DNA of 21,911 bases from Thiomargarita sp. (GTDB taxonomy: Bacteria; Pseudomonadota; Gammaproteobacteria; Beggiatoales; Beggiatoaceae), in NCBI GenBank assembly GCA_023144675.1, contig JAGLFE010000026.1, positions 1 through 21,911 on the forward strand, in the 5' to 3' direction. Position 1 is the stretch's first letter; the number at the start of each line of letters is the position of its first letter. This document shows positions 14,707 to 21,911 of the stretch, piece by piece. The notes beneath the pieces were generated by a model. It had not been told where the DNA came from. It was given only the letters and a program-made list of their open reading frames with translations, and ran no database searches. A program made the position numbers and the translations under genes.

Positions 14707-16245
14707 TTATTTGCTCGGCATTAATAATATTTTGTCAGAAAGTTCAGCCAATATTTGTTTTAATATAACTTTTGAATTATTTTCTAACAACTCAAGTTGC
14801 TTATTAGTTTTTACTAACCCTTCTAAAATAACCAACAAATTCTTCTGAGTATTTTTTCCATTTATATGGGGCAATAACAACCTTGCTATTTGGCTAATTT
14901 CAACCAATTCGCAAATTAGATTAGCAATATTTTGTTCGCCTTGTAAAACCTGCCATTGGCTAAAACTACTAACGATTGGACAATTAGAGATTTTAGTTTG
15001 AAAACGGGGCGGATTTACATTAATTTTAATTGCTTCTGAATAATAAAGCTGCAATAATTCCTGAGCTAATAACTGTTTTTGTTGAGCATAATTTGGTCTG
15101 GAAATGGATAATTTTTTACAAACTTGCCTAAATAATCTTTCAAAATTAATATAATTAGGATAATGGGTTGCTAAATATGCAATACCAATTTTGGCAATGG
15201 GAGAAGTAACCGTAACAACTTCAGCATTTGGTTTTTTAAATTGGCAAACTTCATCGTTACGCAAATTTGTTGCCTCGGTTTGTAAATTAGTTGCCAAGTA
15301 ATATTTAGTAATATTTTGCCAGTGAATTGTACGATTAATTTCAATATTTTTATGACATAATAGCGAGCGGCGTAAACTGCGATTAAAGAAAAAATCCATA
15401 TATTGCTCTTGTTTAAAAAAATCATCTTGAAAAAACTCATCAAACGTTGCAACTAAATCAGGTGGATAAATATCCATTACGTAACGACAAAATTCAATAT
15501 CAGTAACATAATTTAAATCATATTGTTTAATCTGGCTAATAAATTGATGAAAATAAATTGGATTATTATCTTGTTCCAAAAAATCATGATAAATATAATT
15601 ATCTAAAACGCCTTGTAATTGCTGCCATTTTTCTTGTAATAAAATATCATAACTTCCTTTTCCTGATTGGCGCAAATGAGCAATAAAACGCAGAATTCCC
15701 TTTGCTTTCATAATGCGTAACCGTAAAGGTGTTTCGAGATTTTGTTGGCAGTGATACATCATCATATCCCGCATAATATTATCCAAATGCCAGCCTGGCA
15801 AAGTATTATAACTAATATAAGCAACGCCATTGTTAGTTAAATGTTGTTTAATCAGGGCTAATAACTTATCTTGTAATGGTTGCGATATCCATGAATAAAC
15901 TCCATGTACAATAATATAATCGAACCAGCCTAATGATTGGTCTATTGCCTCAAAGTCAAGTTGAAATAATGTTACATTTTGACAATTAATTGCTGACAAT
16001 ACTTCTTGTCCAGCTTTAATTTGCTTGGCAGAAGCATCAATTCCATATAATGAAGCATCGGGCAAAGTTTGAGCGATGGCAATTAAATTAGTTCCATCTC
16101 CACAACCTAATTCTAAAATACGAGCGGTTTTAACAACTGGCGGTTCAATAGCAAAAAGGGTCGCTAGGCTGGCAAGTTGATCGGGATGCGTATCGGCATA
16201 AGTCAAAGAAGGATAAGGAATTTCATCATAGCAATTTTGAGACAT
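14707..16245 (-). CDS. Class I SAM-dependent methyltransferase with regulatory domain
   Basis: 512-residue cytoplasmic protein. The start resembles the family opening YDEIPYPSLTYADTHPDQLA. SAM-binding motif I is ARILELGCGDGTNL (motif ELGCGDG at 45-51), with motif II GIDAS at 68-72 and a later YISYNTLPGWH and RDMMMYHC, typical of methyltransferases that carry the MethyTransf_Reg domain (about 220-310, including DNNPIYFHQFISQIKQYDLNYV). The C-terminal 200 residues (VCKKLSISRPN onward) form a helical domain often found in this family. The substrate is unknown; relatives have been placed near surface-polysaccharide or protein-modification genes. A good ribosome binding site (AGGAG) precedes the ATG. 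It is divergent from aroB across 114 bases. Confidence 0.85.
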   Translation of the reverse strand: MSQNCYDEIPYPSLTYADTHPDQLASLATLFAIEPPVVKTARILELGCGDGTNLIAIAQTLPDASLYGIDASAKQIKAGQEVLSAINCQNVTLFQLDFEAIDQSLGWFDYIIVHGVYSWISQPLQDKLLALIKQHLTNNGVAYISYNTLPGWHLDNIMRDMMMYHCQQNLETPLRLRIMKAKGILRFIAHLRQSGKGSYDILLQEKWQQLQGVLDNYIYHDFLEQDNNPIYFHQFISQIKQYDLNYVTDIEFCRYVMDIYPPDLVATFDEFFQDDFFKQEQYMDFFFNRSLRRSLLCHKNIEINRTIHWQNITKYYLATNLQTEATNLRNDEVCQFKKPNAEVVTVTSPIAKIGIAYLATHYPNYINFERLFRQVCKKLSISRPNYAQQKQLLAQELLQLYYSEAIKINVNPPRFQTKISNCPIVSSFSQWQVLQGEQNIANLICELVEISQIARLLLPHINGKNTQKNLLVILEGLVKTNKQLELLENNSKVILKQILAELSDKILLMPSK

Positions 16246-16359
16246 TTAAATTCTCCTAAAAATAATTTATTATACTAGAATTCAAAGCTTTACAATTTTA
16301 ACATCAACGATTAGACTTTATTCTATGAATATCAAATATTTAAATAAGGTAAACACAAT

Positions 16360-17424
16360 ATGGAAACATTAAAAGTCGATTTAGGTACACGCAGTTATCC
16401 TATTTATATTGGCGAAAATTTATTAAACCAAGCAGCATTAGTTCAACCGTTTGTAACTGGTAAGCAAGTTTTAATTGTTACTAATGAAACCATTGCACCT
16501 TTGTATTTGGAAAAAGTGCAAAATTTATTCTCCAAATTTCAAACCAAATCAGTTATTTTACCAGATGGCGAAGAATTTAAAAATTTAGAGGTATTAAATC
16601 AAATTTTTGATACTTTACTTGAACAGCGTTTTGACCGCCAAGTTACTTTAGTTGCTTTAGGCGGCGGGGTGGTGGGAGATATGACTGGATTTGCGGCGGC
16701 TTGCTATCAACGTGGAGTGGCTTTTATTCAAATTCCAACTACTTTATTGGCACAAGTAGATTCTTCAGTGGGTGGAAAAACAGGAATTAATCATCCATTA
16801 GGTAAAAATATGATTGGGGCTTTTTATCAACCGCAATGCGTAATAATTGATACCAAAACTTTGGATACTTTGGATGATAAGCAATTCAGTTCAGGATTAG
16901 CCGAAGTTATTAAATATGGTTTAATTACTGATTTTGCCTTCTTTAAATGGCTGGAAAACAACATAACTGCTTTATTAAAACGAGATGCTGAAGCCTTGAA
17001 ATTTACTATTTCCCGCTCCTGTCAAAATAAAGCGCAAGTAGTTGCAGAAGATGAATTGGAAAACGGGCGTAGAGTTATTTTAAATCTAGGACATACTTTT
17101 GGACATGCAATTGAAACTGGAATGGGTTATGGCAAAGTGTTGCATGGCGAAGCGGTCGCAATTGGCATTAATTTAGCCGCTCAATTCTCTTGTCAACGTG
17201 CTTGGATAACTGAAGCGCAAGTTCAACAAATAAATACTTTATTAGAAACAATGCGTTTACCCACTAAAATTCCTCCAGAAATGAATATGGAAAAAATGTT
17301 GCAACTGATGCAAGTTGATAAAAAAGTTATTGCTGGACAAATTCGCTTAGTATTATTAAAAGCAATTGGTCAAGCAGAAATTGTTGAATCTAATGCAACG
17401 GAAATTAGGGTAGTCCTAAAATAG
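16360..17424 (+). CDS. aroB: 3-dehydroquinate synthase AroB (C-terminus rewritten by a 90-bp insertion)
   Basis: 354-residue cytoplasmic enzyme, step two of the shikimate pathway: converts DAHP to 3-dehydroquinate using NAD and a divalent metal. Visible motifs: GGGVVGD at 101-107 (NAD binding), PTTLLAQVDSSVGGKTGINH at 126-145, and metal ligands Glu182 (GLAEVIKYG), His245 (LGHTFGHA) and His262 (LHGEA). An AAGG ribosome binding site precedes the ATG. The last codons are odd: after EI, the residues RVVLK and the TAG stop come from a 90-bp element that begins at 17409. Joining the flanks across one copy of the 8-bp duplication restores a frame that continues about ten codons to a TAA at 17532-17534. 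The catalytic core is intact, so activity is probably kept. Confidence 0.96.
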   Translation: METLKVDLGTRSYPIYIGENLLNQAALVQPFVTGKQVLIVTNETIAPLYLEKVQNLFSKFQTKSVILPDGEEFKNLEVLNQIFDTLLEQRFDRQVTLVALGGGVVGDMTGFAAACYQRGVAFIQIPTTLLAQVDSSVGGKTGINHPLGKNMIGAFYQPQCVIIDTKTLDTLDDKQFSSGLAEVIKYGLITDFAFFKWLENNITALLKRDAEALKFTISRSCQNKAQVVAEDELENGRRVILNLGHTFGHAIETGMGYGKVLHGEAVAIGINLAAQFSCQRAWITEAQVQQINTLLETMRLPTKIPPEMNMEKMLQLMQVDKKVIAGQIRLVLLKAIGQAEIVESNATEIRVVLK

Positions 17425-17498
17425 GTAGTGCTAAACCTGTTAGGTCTTTGATACCTGACAGGTTTTTTGAGACCATCACTACTTTGTTCAGGACTACC
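17409..17498. mobile_element. 90-bp MITE-like element, copy 2 (inserted in the 3' end of aroB)
   Basis: Identical over all 90 bases to the element at 4278-4367, with the same terminal GGTAGTCCT/AGGACTACC repeats. It is flanked by an exact 8-bp duplication, GAAATTAG, at 17401-17408 and 17499-17506. The element supplies the end of the aroB reading frame. In this orientation its inner hairpin (17433-17465) is followed by six T residues, so it could also serve as the aroB transcription terminator. Confidence 0.94.
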
Positions 17499-17514
17499 GA
17501 AATTAGTAATAATT

Positions 17515-18678
17515 TTATGGACATGAAGCATTAATTTTATTATTAATCTTTTTCTTAGACCATTTGTAATTACCTTTATTTACTTCATTTGAATGGAATT
17601 CATTAACAGTTTCATTTAAAATGTCAGACCAAAGTCGTTTTTGTTTTTTAGTTTGTAATTTAGCAGTGCCTGCTTCTTGTTGATAAATTTTTGTAATGGC
17701 TTGACATAATAATTTCCACCAATCATTGGCTATTTGATGAGACTGTTGTTTAAACTGTTTATCAGCTAATTTAATTGCTGAAGGATATTTTTTCTTATGG
17801 CTAACAGGTGGTTTAGCATATTGCGTATCTCCAAACAATTTAGTTATTTTTTTAACATAATTTATGGTTTCCTTGAAAGGCGGTACTTTATAACCATATT
17901 TTCTTACATTACCATAGCCAGCATTATAAGCGGCTAACGCTAAAGAAACTTTTCCTCGTATGCCTTTTCTTTTCAGCATTTTTCCTAAATAACGTGTACC
18001 GCCTTTAAGATTTTGATTTGGATTGTAAGCATTTTTTACTCCTAATTCCTTCGCTGTGCCAGGCATTAATTGCATCAATCCCATTGCACCTACATGAGAG
18101 CGGGCTTTGGGATTGTAATTTGATTCGGTTTTAACTACGGCATGTATTAAGCGCGGATTTAGTTCTTCTTCCTCACCAACGTTTTCAATCATTTCTATGA
18201 GAGGTAAATTATATTTTGCTTCCGCCTTGGTTGCTGATTTTAATAAAATAGCTGGTAAGCGGTAATTGGCGTTATATTCAACTGTTGGTATATGATTATT
18301 AAGTTCTTGTAATTCGTCAAATCTATCTTGGGCAGAGGTTTTTCCACTAGCAATCCAATTAACTGCTTGCCAATTTCTCTTCGATTCTCGACAAGATGTT
18401 CCAAATACTGGAGCTTTTCGTTTACCATTTTCAATAATGCGGGTATAGTAATCACGACATAATTTACCCTGCTCTAAATCTGAATAGGTTAAAAAAATAG
18501 CTAAATGTCTTTCAATCTCTGGCTCTTCTTTATCACTCCAAGTGGCTATTTCGCCGTCAAGCAATTTTTCTTCTAATAAAATATTAAGGTCTTGTTCCAG
18601 CCTACCTGCTTTTGTGTTTAAACTAGAGCAGCCTAAAAACGTTATCACTGGCAATAATAAAAAAATTATTTTAAGCAC
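17515..18678 (-). CDS. Lytic murein transglycosylase lipoprotein (SLT domain)
   Basis: 387 residues from a GTG start. It cleaves peptidoglycan glycan strands, forming 1,6-anhydro ends, from the periplasmic side of the outer membrane. I chose GTG at 18676-18678 because CGGAG (18686-18690) lies seven bases upstream and the product then has an ordinary lipoprotein signal peptide with lipobox FLGC (Cys17). The longer ATG start at 18729 forms an ATGA overlap with the upstream gene but lacks a ribosome binding site and would put 17 extra basic residues before the signal. A short domain near residues 70-110 (LCRDYYTRIIENGKRKAPVF, then CRESKRNWQAVN) resembles the end of the rickettsial 17-kDa antigen. 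The SLT domain follows, with catalytic Glu185 (VVKTESNYNP), GAMGLMQLMPGTA and AAYNAGYGNVRKYG. A basic tail of about 100 residues ends the protein. Confidence 0.88.
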   Translation of the reverse strand: MLKIIFLLLPVITFLGCSSLNTKAGRLEQDLNILLEEKLLDGEIATWSDKEEPEIERHLAIFLTYSDLEQGKLCRDYYTRIIENGKRKAPVFGTSCRESKRNWQAVNWIASGKTSAQDRFDELQELNNHIPTVEYNANYRLPAILLKSATKAEAKYNLPLIEMIENVGEEEELNPRLIHAVVKTESNYNPKARSHVGAMGLMQLMPGTAKELGVKNAYNPNQNLKGGTRYLGKMLKRKGIRGKVSLALAAYNAGYGNVRKYGYKVPPFKETINYVKKITKLFGDTQYAKPPVSHKKKYPSAIKLADKQFKQQSHQIANDWWKLLCQAITKIYQQEAGTAKLQTKKQKRLWSDILNETVNEFHSNEVNKGNYKWSKKKINNKINASCP

Positions 18679-18725
18679 TGATTTTCTCCGATAACATAAA
18701 ACACTTGGAAAGATTTTGCAAGTTT

Positions 18726-19160
18726 TCATTCACAATGTTTATTGGTTTGTTTATCTACTTGTTTAGAACCTTTTTTCTTCGCCCACAATATATATTTTCG
18801 ACAAATACTTTTATTCGATTTATAAGTGGAAATAGGTTGTATAGTAAATTCGTTACCTGTTACTTCATTAGTCCAATGGCGTTGTTCATTATCGGGTAAT
18901 TCTTGTAATGCTGCTAGTATTTTGCGTTGGTCGCTTTTATCCATATATAAACCAATTGTGCCACCGATAACGATACTGGTAGCGGTAATACTAGCTACAC
19001 AAGCAGCAATTTTGGTTTTATCCGTATATTTATTACTACAAGCAATGTAACCAACTGTACCGCCAACAAGACCTCCAAATATTCCCCCAGTTATTACCTT
19101 ATTACTACAAGCGTAAAGGGAAATTAAGATAACAAAACTTATTACAGGTTTTAGTAACAT
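18726..19160 (-). CDS. Glycine-zipper lipoprotein resembling the 17-kDa surface antigen family
   Basis: 144 residues. The signal peptide ends in lipobox LYAC (Cys18). A glycine zipper (GGIFGGLVGGTVGYIA, 25-40) and a second glycine-rich hydrophobic stretch (54-72) form the membrane-associated hairpin of this family. YMDKSDQRKILAAL, HWTNEVTGNEFTI and ICRKY (119-123) follow in the order seen in rickettsial 17-kDa antigen and related outer-membrane lipoproteins. The family normally continues past a second Cys with a CR..(D)G.W segment; here the protein stops at CE, so the end seems shortened. Its stop overlaps an ATG of the transglycosylase frame (ATGA). It is probably an envelope-integrity lipoprotein; no direct functional evidence. 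Confidence 0.75.
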   Translation of the reverse strand: MLLKPVISFVILISLYACSNKVITGGIFGGLVGGTVGYIACSNKYTDKTKIAACVASITATSIVIGGTIGLYMDKSDQRKILAALQELPDNEQRHWTNEVTGNEFTIQPISTYKSNKSICRKYILWAKKKGSKQVDKQTNKHCE

Positions 19161-19202
19161 TTTTTTAAGCTCATTTCATTGCGACTAAAATAATTGGAGT
19201 AA

Positions 19203-19928
19203 TTACTTGGCTAAACGTTGTGCTTCCACAAAATCTAATGTTCCTTCATAAATAGCTCGTCCAGTAATTGCTCCTATAATTCCTTTATCTTCAACTTCAC
19301 ATAAAGCTTTAATATCATCCATATTAGTAACACCGCCAGCGGCAATAACTGGAATCGCAATAGATTCTGCTAATTGAACGGTTGATTCTACATTTAAACC
19401 TTGCATCATTCCATCACGACTAATATCGGTATATATAATTGCTTCAACACCAACTTGTTCAAAGTGTTTTGCCATATCAATTGCATTATGGTCGGAAAGT
19501 TTTGCCCAGCCATCAGTAGCAATTTTACCATCACGAGCATCTAAGCCAACTATAATATGTCCAGGAAATTTTAAGCAAGCTTCTGATACAAAGGCGGGAG
19601 TTTCAACAGCTTTAGTGCCAATAATAACATATTTAACACCTGCTTCTAAATAAGTACGGATAGTGGCTAAGTTGCGAATTCCTCCACCTATTTGGATTGC
19701 AATAGTTGGATATTTTTGGCTAATTTGATAAACAATATCGGCATTAACTGGTTTGCCAGCAAATGCTCCATCTAAATCTATTAGATGTAGGCGAGAAGCT
19801 CCAGCTTTAATCCACCGTTCTGCCATTGCAATTGGATCATCAGAAAATATAGTTTCATCTTCCATTCGTCCCTGTTTTAATCTCACACATCGACCTTGTT
19901 TTAAATCGATAGCGGGTATAACTAACAT
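19203..19928 (-). CDS. hisA: HisA, ProFAR isomerase of histidine biosynthesis
   Basis: 241-residue cytoplasmic TIM-barrel enzyme that isomerises the aminoaldose ProFAR to the aminoketose PRFAR. The two catalytic aspartates of the family are present: Asp8 (VIPAIDLKQGRCVRL) and Asp130 (VGLDARDG). Phosphate-binding loops GGGIR (81-85) and the later AAGGV are present, as is TDISRDG (167-173). Length is normal. An AAGGAA ribosome binding site lies just before the ATG. It follows rppH by 10 bases and so belongs to the same transcription unit; the usual partners hisH and hisF are not beside it in this window. Confidence 0.97.
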   Translation of the reverse strand: MLVIPAIDLKQGRCVRLKQGRMEDETIFSDDPIAMAERWIKAGASRLHLIDLDGAFAGKPVNADIVYQISQKYPTIAIQIGGGIRNLATIRTYLEAGVKYVIIGTKAVETPAFVSEACLKFPGHIIVGLDARDGKIATDGWAKLSDHNAIDMAKHFEQVGVEAIIYTDISRDGMMQGLNVESTVQLAESIAIPVIAAGGVTNMDDIKALCEVEDKGIIGAITGRAIYEGTLDFVEAQRLAK

Positions 19929-19938
19929 ACAATATTCC

Positions 19939-20454
19939 TTAAAAAGGTAATTTATAGTTTAATTTACGTTTTTGATGTATTTTTTTGGTTATCAATGGTC
20001 GAAGTTCTGTTAATACTTGTTTGTAAACGGCTTTTTTAAAATAAACTACCTGATTTAACGGGTAACAATAATCAACCCATGTCCATTTATCAAATTCAGG
20101 TGTTTCATTTGCATCCAAACGAATAGCACCATCATCACTCGTCAGCCGTAACATATACCAAATTTGTTTTTGCCCTATACATAAAGGTCTTTGGTGATGA
20201 CGAATTAAGTGGTAAGGCAAACGATAATAACTCCAGTTATGAGTTGCTCCCAAAATTTGTACTTGGTTTTTAAATAATCCTAGTTCTTCATGTAATTCTC
20301 GAAACATTGCCTGTTTTGCTGTTTCATATATTTTTATTCCACCTTGAGGAAATTGCCAGGTATCTTGACCGATCCGTTTTGCCCACAATACTTGTCCAGT
20401 CTGATTTGTCAAGATGATACCTATATTCATTCGATAACCATCAGTATCAATCAT
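19939..20454 (-). CDS. rppH: RppH RNA pyrophosphohydrolase (Nudix)
   Basis: 171 residues. It removes pyrophosphate from the 5' triphosphate end of mRNA, which opens the transcript to RNase E decay. The start, MIDTDGYRMNIGIILTN, is the usual RppH N-terminus, with WQFPQGGI before the Nudix box. The box fits G-x5-E-x7-REUxEExGU exactly: Gly38, Glu44, Arg52, Glu53, Glu56, Glu57, Gly59. The C-terminal half carries FDKWTWVDYCYPLNQVVYFK, also typical. It is the first gene of a minus-strand run with hisA, 10 bases upstream of it. The 201 bases upstream contain the solitary hairpin at 20605. Confidence 0.96.
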   Translation of the reverse strand: MIDTDGYRMNIGIILTNQTGQVLWAKRIGQDTWQFPQGGIKIYETAKQAMFRELHEELGLFKNQVQILGATHNWSYYRLPYHLIRHHQRPLCIGQKQIWYMLRLTSDDGAIRLDANETPEFDKWTWVDYCYPLNQVVYFKKAVYKQVLTELRPLITKKIHQKRKLNYKLPF

Positions 20455-20604
20455 AGGACAAGCCTTTAGATTTTTAGTTATTTGTTAAAAGATTTTAGTA
20501 AAATTTACTAAACTTAATCCATAAATTTAGAATTGGTATTTTTTGAATTGTTTTTTTTAATTGCTATAGAAGTTCAGAAAAATAAATTAATAAATTTGGC
20601 AATT

Positions 20605-20637
20605 AAACTTGCTAGATATTTAAAACCTAACAAGTTT
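20605..20637. repeat. Solitary 33-bp hairpin repeat, copy C
   Basis: Arms AAACTTG (20605-20611) and CAAGTTT (20631-20637), with inner TAG/CTA pairing. It is the same length and layout as the element at 1501-1533 and the cores at 4302-4334 and 17433-17465. Compensating changes in the arms (C to T on the left matched by G to A on the right) keep the stem paired. It lies between rppH and the exported protein gene at 20656. Confidence 0.65.
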
Positions 20638-20655
20638 GATTAAAATTAATGCTAA

Positions 20656-21081
20656 CTAATTACAATTATCACCATTTAAAGCTTGAACGGTATCATTCAT
20701 TACTGCCATGCGTTCCGCTTGAACACCTGTAGCGATTTCTATTGCTTTCATATTATTACCAGCATAAATAGCTGGAACAATTTCAGTTTCACGAGTATTT
20801 TTAAATTCAACCCATGTTTCCAATAAAATGGTGAATTGCTCATCATCAGTCTTATTTTCATCGTTAAGCATGATTTCAATTACTCGTTCAAGTTCTATAC
20901 TAGCATTATCAATCTCTACTTTTAATTGGTCTTGCTCTGCTTTTTCTGTGGACATAACCATCATCATCAAATTAAATCTAGCATCAGCTAAAGCAAATTT
21001 GCTATCACAAATAGTTTCTGCTTGTGCTAATTGCATGATAAAAATAGAAAACAGTATCCAACTAAGTAACAATTTTTTCAT
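20656..21081 (-). CDS. Small exported helical protein of unknown function
   Basis: 141 residues. A Sec signal peptide is cleaved after about Ala21 (AQA/ET). The mature part is predicted to be almost all helical with heptad-like spacing, and one Cys lies near each end (Cys25 and Cys140), which could join the ends in a disulfide. The segment WVEFKNTRETEIVPAIYAG, followed by AIEIATGVQAERMAVMND, resembles the periplasmic four-helix-bundle sensor domains of chemoreceptors, but there is no membrane anchor or signalling domain. Good ribosome binding site (AAGGAAAG). It follows the Cys-rich exported protein by 24 bases, so the two are likely one operon. Confidence 0.7.
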   Translation of the reverse strand: MKKLLLSWILFSIFIMQLAQAETICDSKFALADARFNLMMMVMSTEKAEQDQLKVEIDNASIELERVIEIMLNDENKTDDEQFTILLETWVEFKNTRETEIVPAIYAGNNMKAIEIATGVQAERMAVMNDTVQALNGDNCN

Positions 21082-21105
21082 ATTATTCTTTCCTTTTGAT
21101 TTTTA

Positions 21106-21789
21106 TTATTTACCATACATAGATTTGCATAAAGGTTTATCATGAATTACAGATTCACAATAAGGCAACATATTTTTTGCTTTTACGCCGCAGTTATCAT
21201 CATAAATTGAATCTAATGATAATCTTACATAATTTAACCGTTTTACCCACTGCCATAGACTCATTGCGCCACTGCAATCTGGTTCTTTACCACGTATTTT
21301 TTTAGCTATTTCCACAGCAGCCGCACAATCTCCACTGCTATCTAATTTATCGCAGTAATACAAATGAGTTGCTAATACTCCCCATTGATTATAGTCGGTG
21401 AACATTTTTCTGGTTATACATTGAACAACTTGTCCACTATGTTGAAAAGCTCGTTCATATTCATCAGAATCACAACTAACCATACCTTCTCTGCCACGAG
21501 CATCATCCGTAGAAGCACGTAAACCAAGATTATCAACTAAATTGCACCACGGCTGTCTAGTTTTTGTACCAATCATGAAAGCAGACCTCATAATCGTTGA
21601 CAGTTGTTTTTTAGTTAATTTCATGCAAAACAATTCTTTAGGAGGTAAATCAGCTTCCTCCATACATTGCATTCCAATTTTCCATTCCTGATCGGTAACA
21701 GCTGCATGGCTGATATTTAATAAGTTTACACTAGCGAACACTAGCCCATATATTGCAAAAATAATTTTGGGATTTAGTATTTTTTTCAT
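21106..21789 (-). CDS. Cysteine-rich exported protein of unknown function
   Basis: 227 residues. The signal peptide (1-29, SHA/AV) is long and hydrophobic. The mature part has 11 cysteines spread evenly, mostly in a pattern of about one per 15-25 residues (MQC, LFC, PWC, VSC, VQC, YYC, GDC, PDC, DNC, PYC, PLC), which suggests several disulfides in the periplasm or outside the cell. It has none of the CxxCH motifs of c-type cytochromes. No family recognised. The nearest purine-rich ribosome-binding-like sequence (GGAG) is far from the ATG, so the start could be slightly different. Its downstream neighbour is the small helical exported protein. Confidence 0.68.
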   Translation of the reverse strand: MKKILNPKIIFAIYGLVFASVNLLNISHAAVTDQEWKIGMQCMEEADLPPKELFCMKLTKKQLSTIMRSAFMIGTKTRQPWCNLVDNLGLRASTDDARGREGMVSCDSDEYERAFQHSGQVVQCITRKMFTDYNQWGVLATHLYYCDKLDSSGDCAAAVEIAKKIRGKEPDCSGAMSLWQWVKRLNYVRLSLDSIYDDNCGVKAKNMLPYCESVIHDKPLCKSMYGK

Positions 21790-21911
21790 TTTTAAAATAT
21801 TTTATTCTCCAAAAAAGTAAAATTATGAAATGAAATTATTAAATAATTGTAAAGTCTAAAATTGATTGATTATATAGCTAAAAATATATGAACCTATCCC
21901 ACTAATAATTT

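Noticed and set aside
1..21911. CRISPR array
   Set aside because: No regularly spaced direct repeats; the repeats present are two mobile copies and isolated hairpins.

Overview
The window comes from an AT-rich gammaproteobacterium (roughly one third G+C by eye). SurA, RppH, AroB, HisA, a DUF4426 protein and a liposecretin-type GspD all have gammaproteobacterial character. A sulfur-oxidising relative of the Thiotrichales/Beggiatoa group is my best guess, but this is an inference from composition and gene style; there is no rRNA here to settle it.

Layout. 1-5700 (minus strand): a DUF4426 exported protein, an anchored protein of unknown function, Lon protease with a long acidic N-terminal extension, and SurA. 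Around 6000: tRNA-Ser(UGA). 6300-9700 (plus): a two-gene type II secretion operon, gspF-gspD, whose secretin is predicted to be a lipoprotein. 9890-12390 (plus): a small two-helix membrane protein directly followed by an unusual fusion of a periplasmic beta domain, a TauE/SafE (TSUP) anion transporter and two UspA domains. 12400-14350: an accessory island with an HpaI-like restriction-modification pair, ended by an integron-type attC site. 14700-16250 (minus): a SAM methyltransferase with a regulatory domain. 16360-17424 (plus): aroB. 17500-20450 (minus): rppH, hisA, a 17-kDa-antigen-like lipoprotein and a lytic transglycosylase lipoprotein. 20650-21790 (minus): two exported proteins of unknown function.

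The most informative structure is in the repeats. A 90-bp element occurs twice, base for base identical (4278-4367 and 17409-17498). Each copy has 9-bp perfect terminal inverted repeats and a perfect 8-bp target duplication of its own (AAAAACTT and GAAATTAG). It is therefore a recently active, non-autonomous, MITE-like element. One copy landed in the last codons of aroB and replaced the original C-terminus and stop codon; the other sits between surA and lon. The 33-bp hairpin at its heart also occurs alone, diverged, at 1501-1533 and 20605-20637.

The restriction-modification pair looks like a mobile gene cassette. It begins at a GTTATAT core site just upstream of the endonuclease gene and ends in a 65-bp foldable attC site, and the cassette's first bases complement the R'' box of that attC site, as the integron model predicts. 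No integrase is visible. The DNA just upstream looks like the broken 5' end of a group II intron, and just downstream is a 172-bp segment bounded by 28-bp imperfect inverted repeats, so the site has collected several mobile-DNA remnants.
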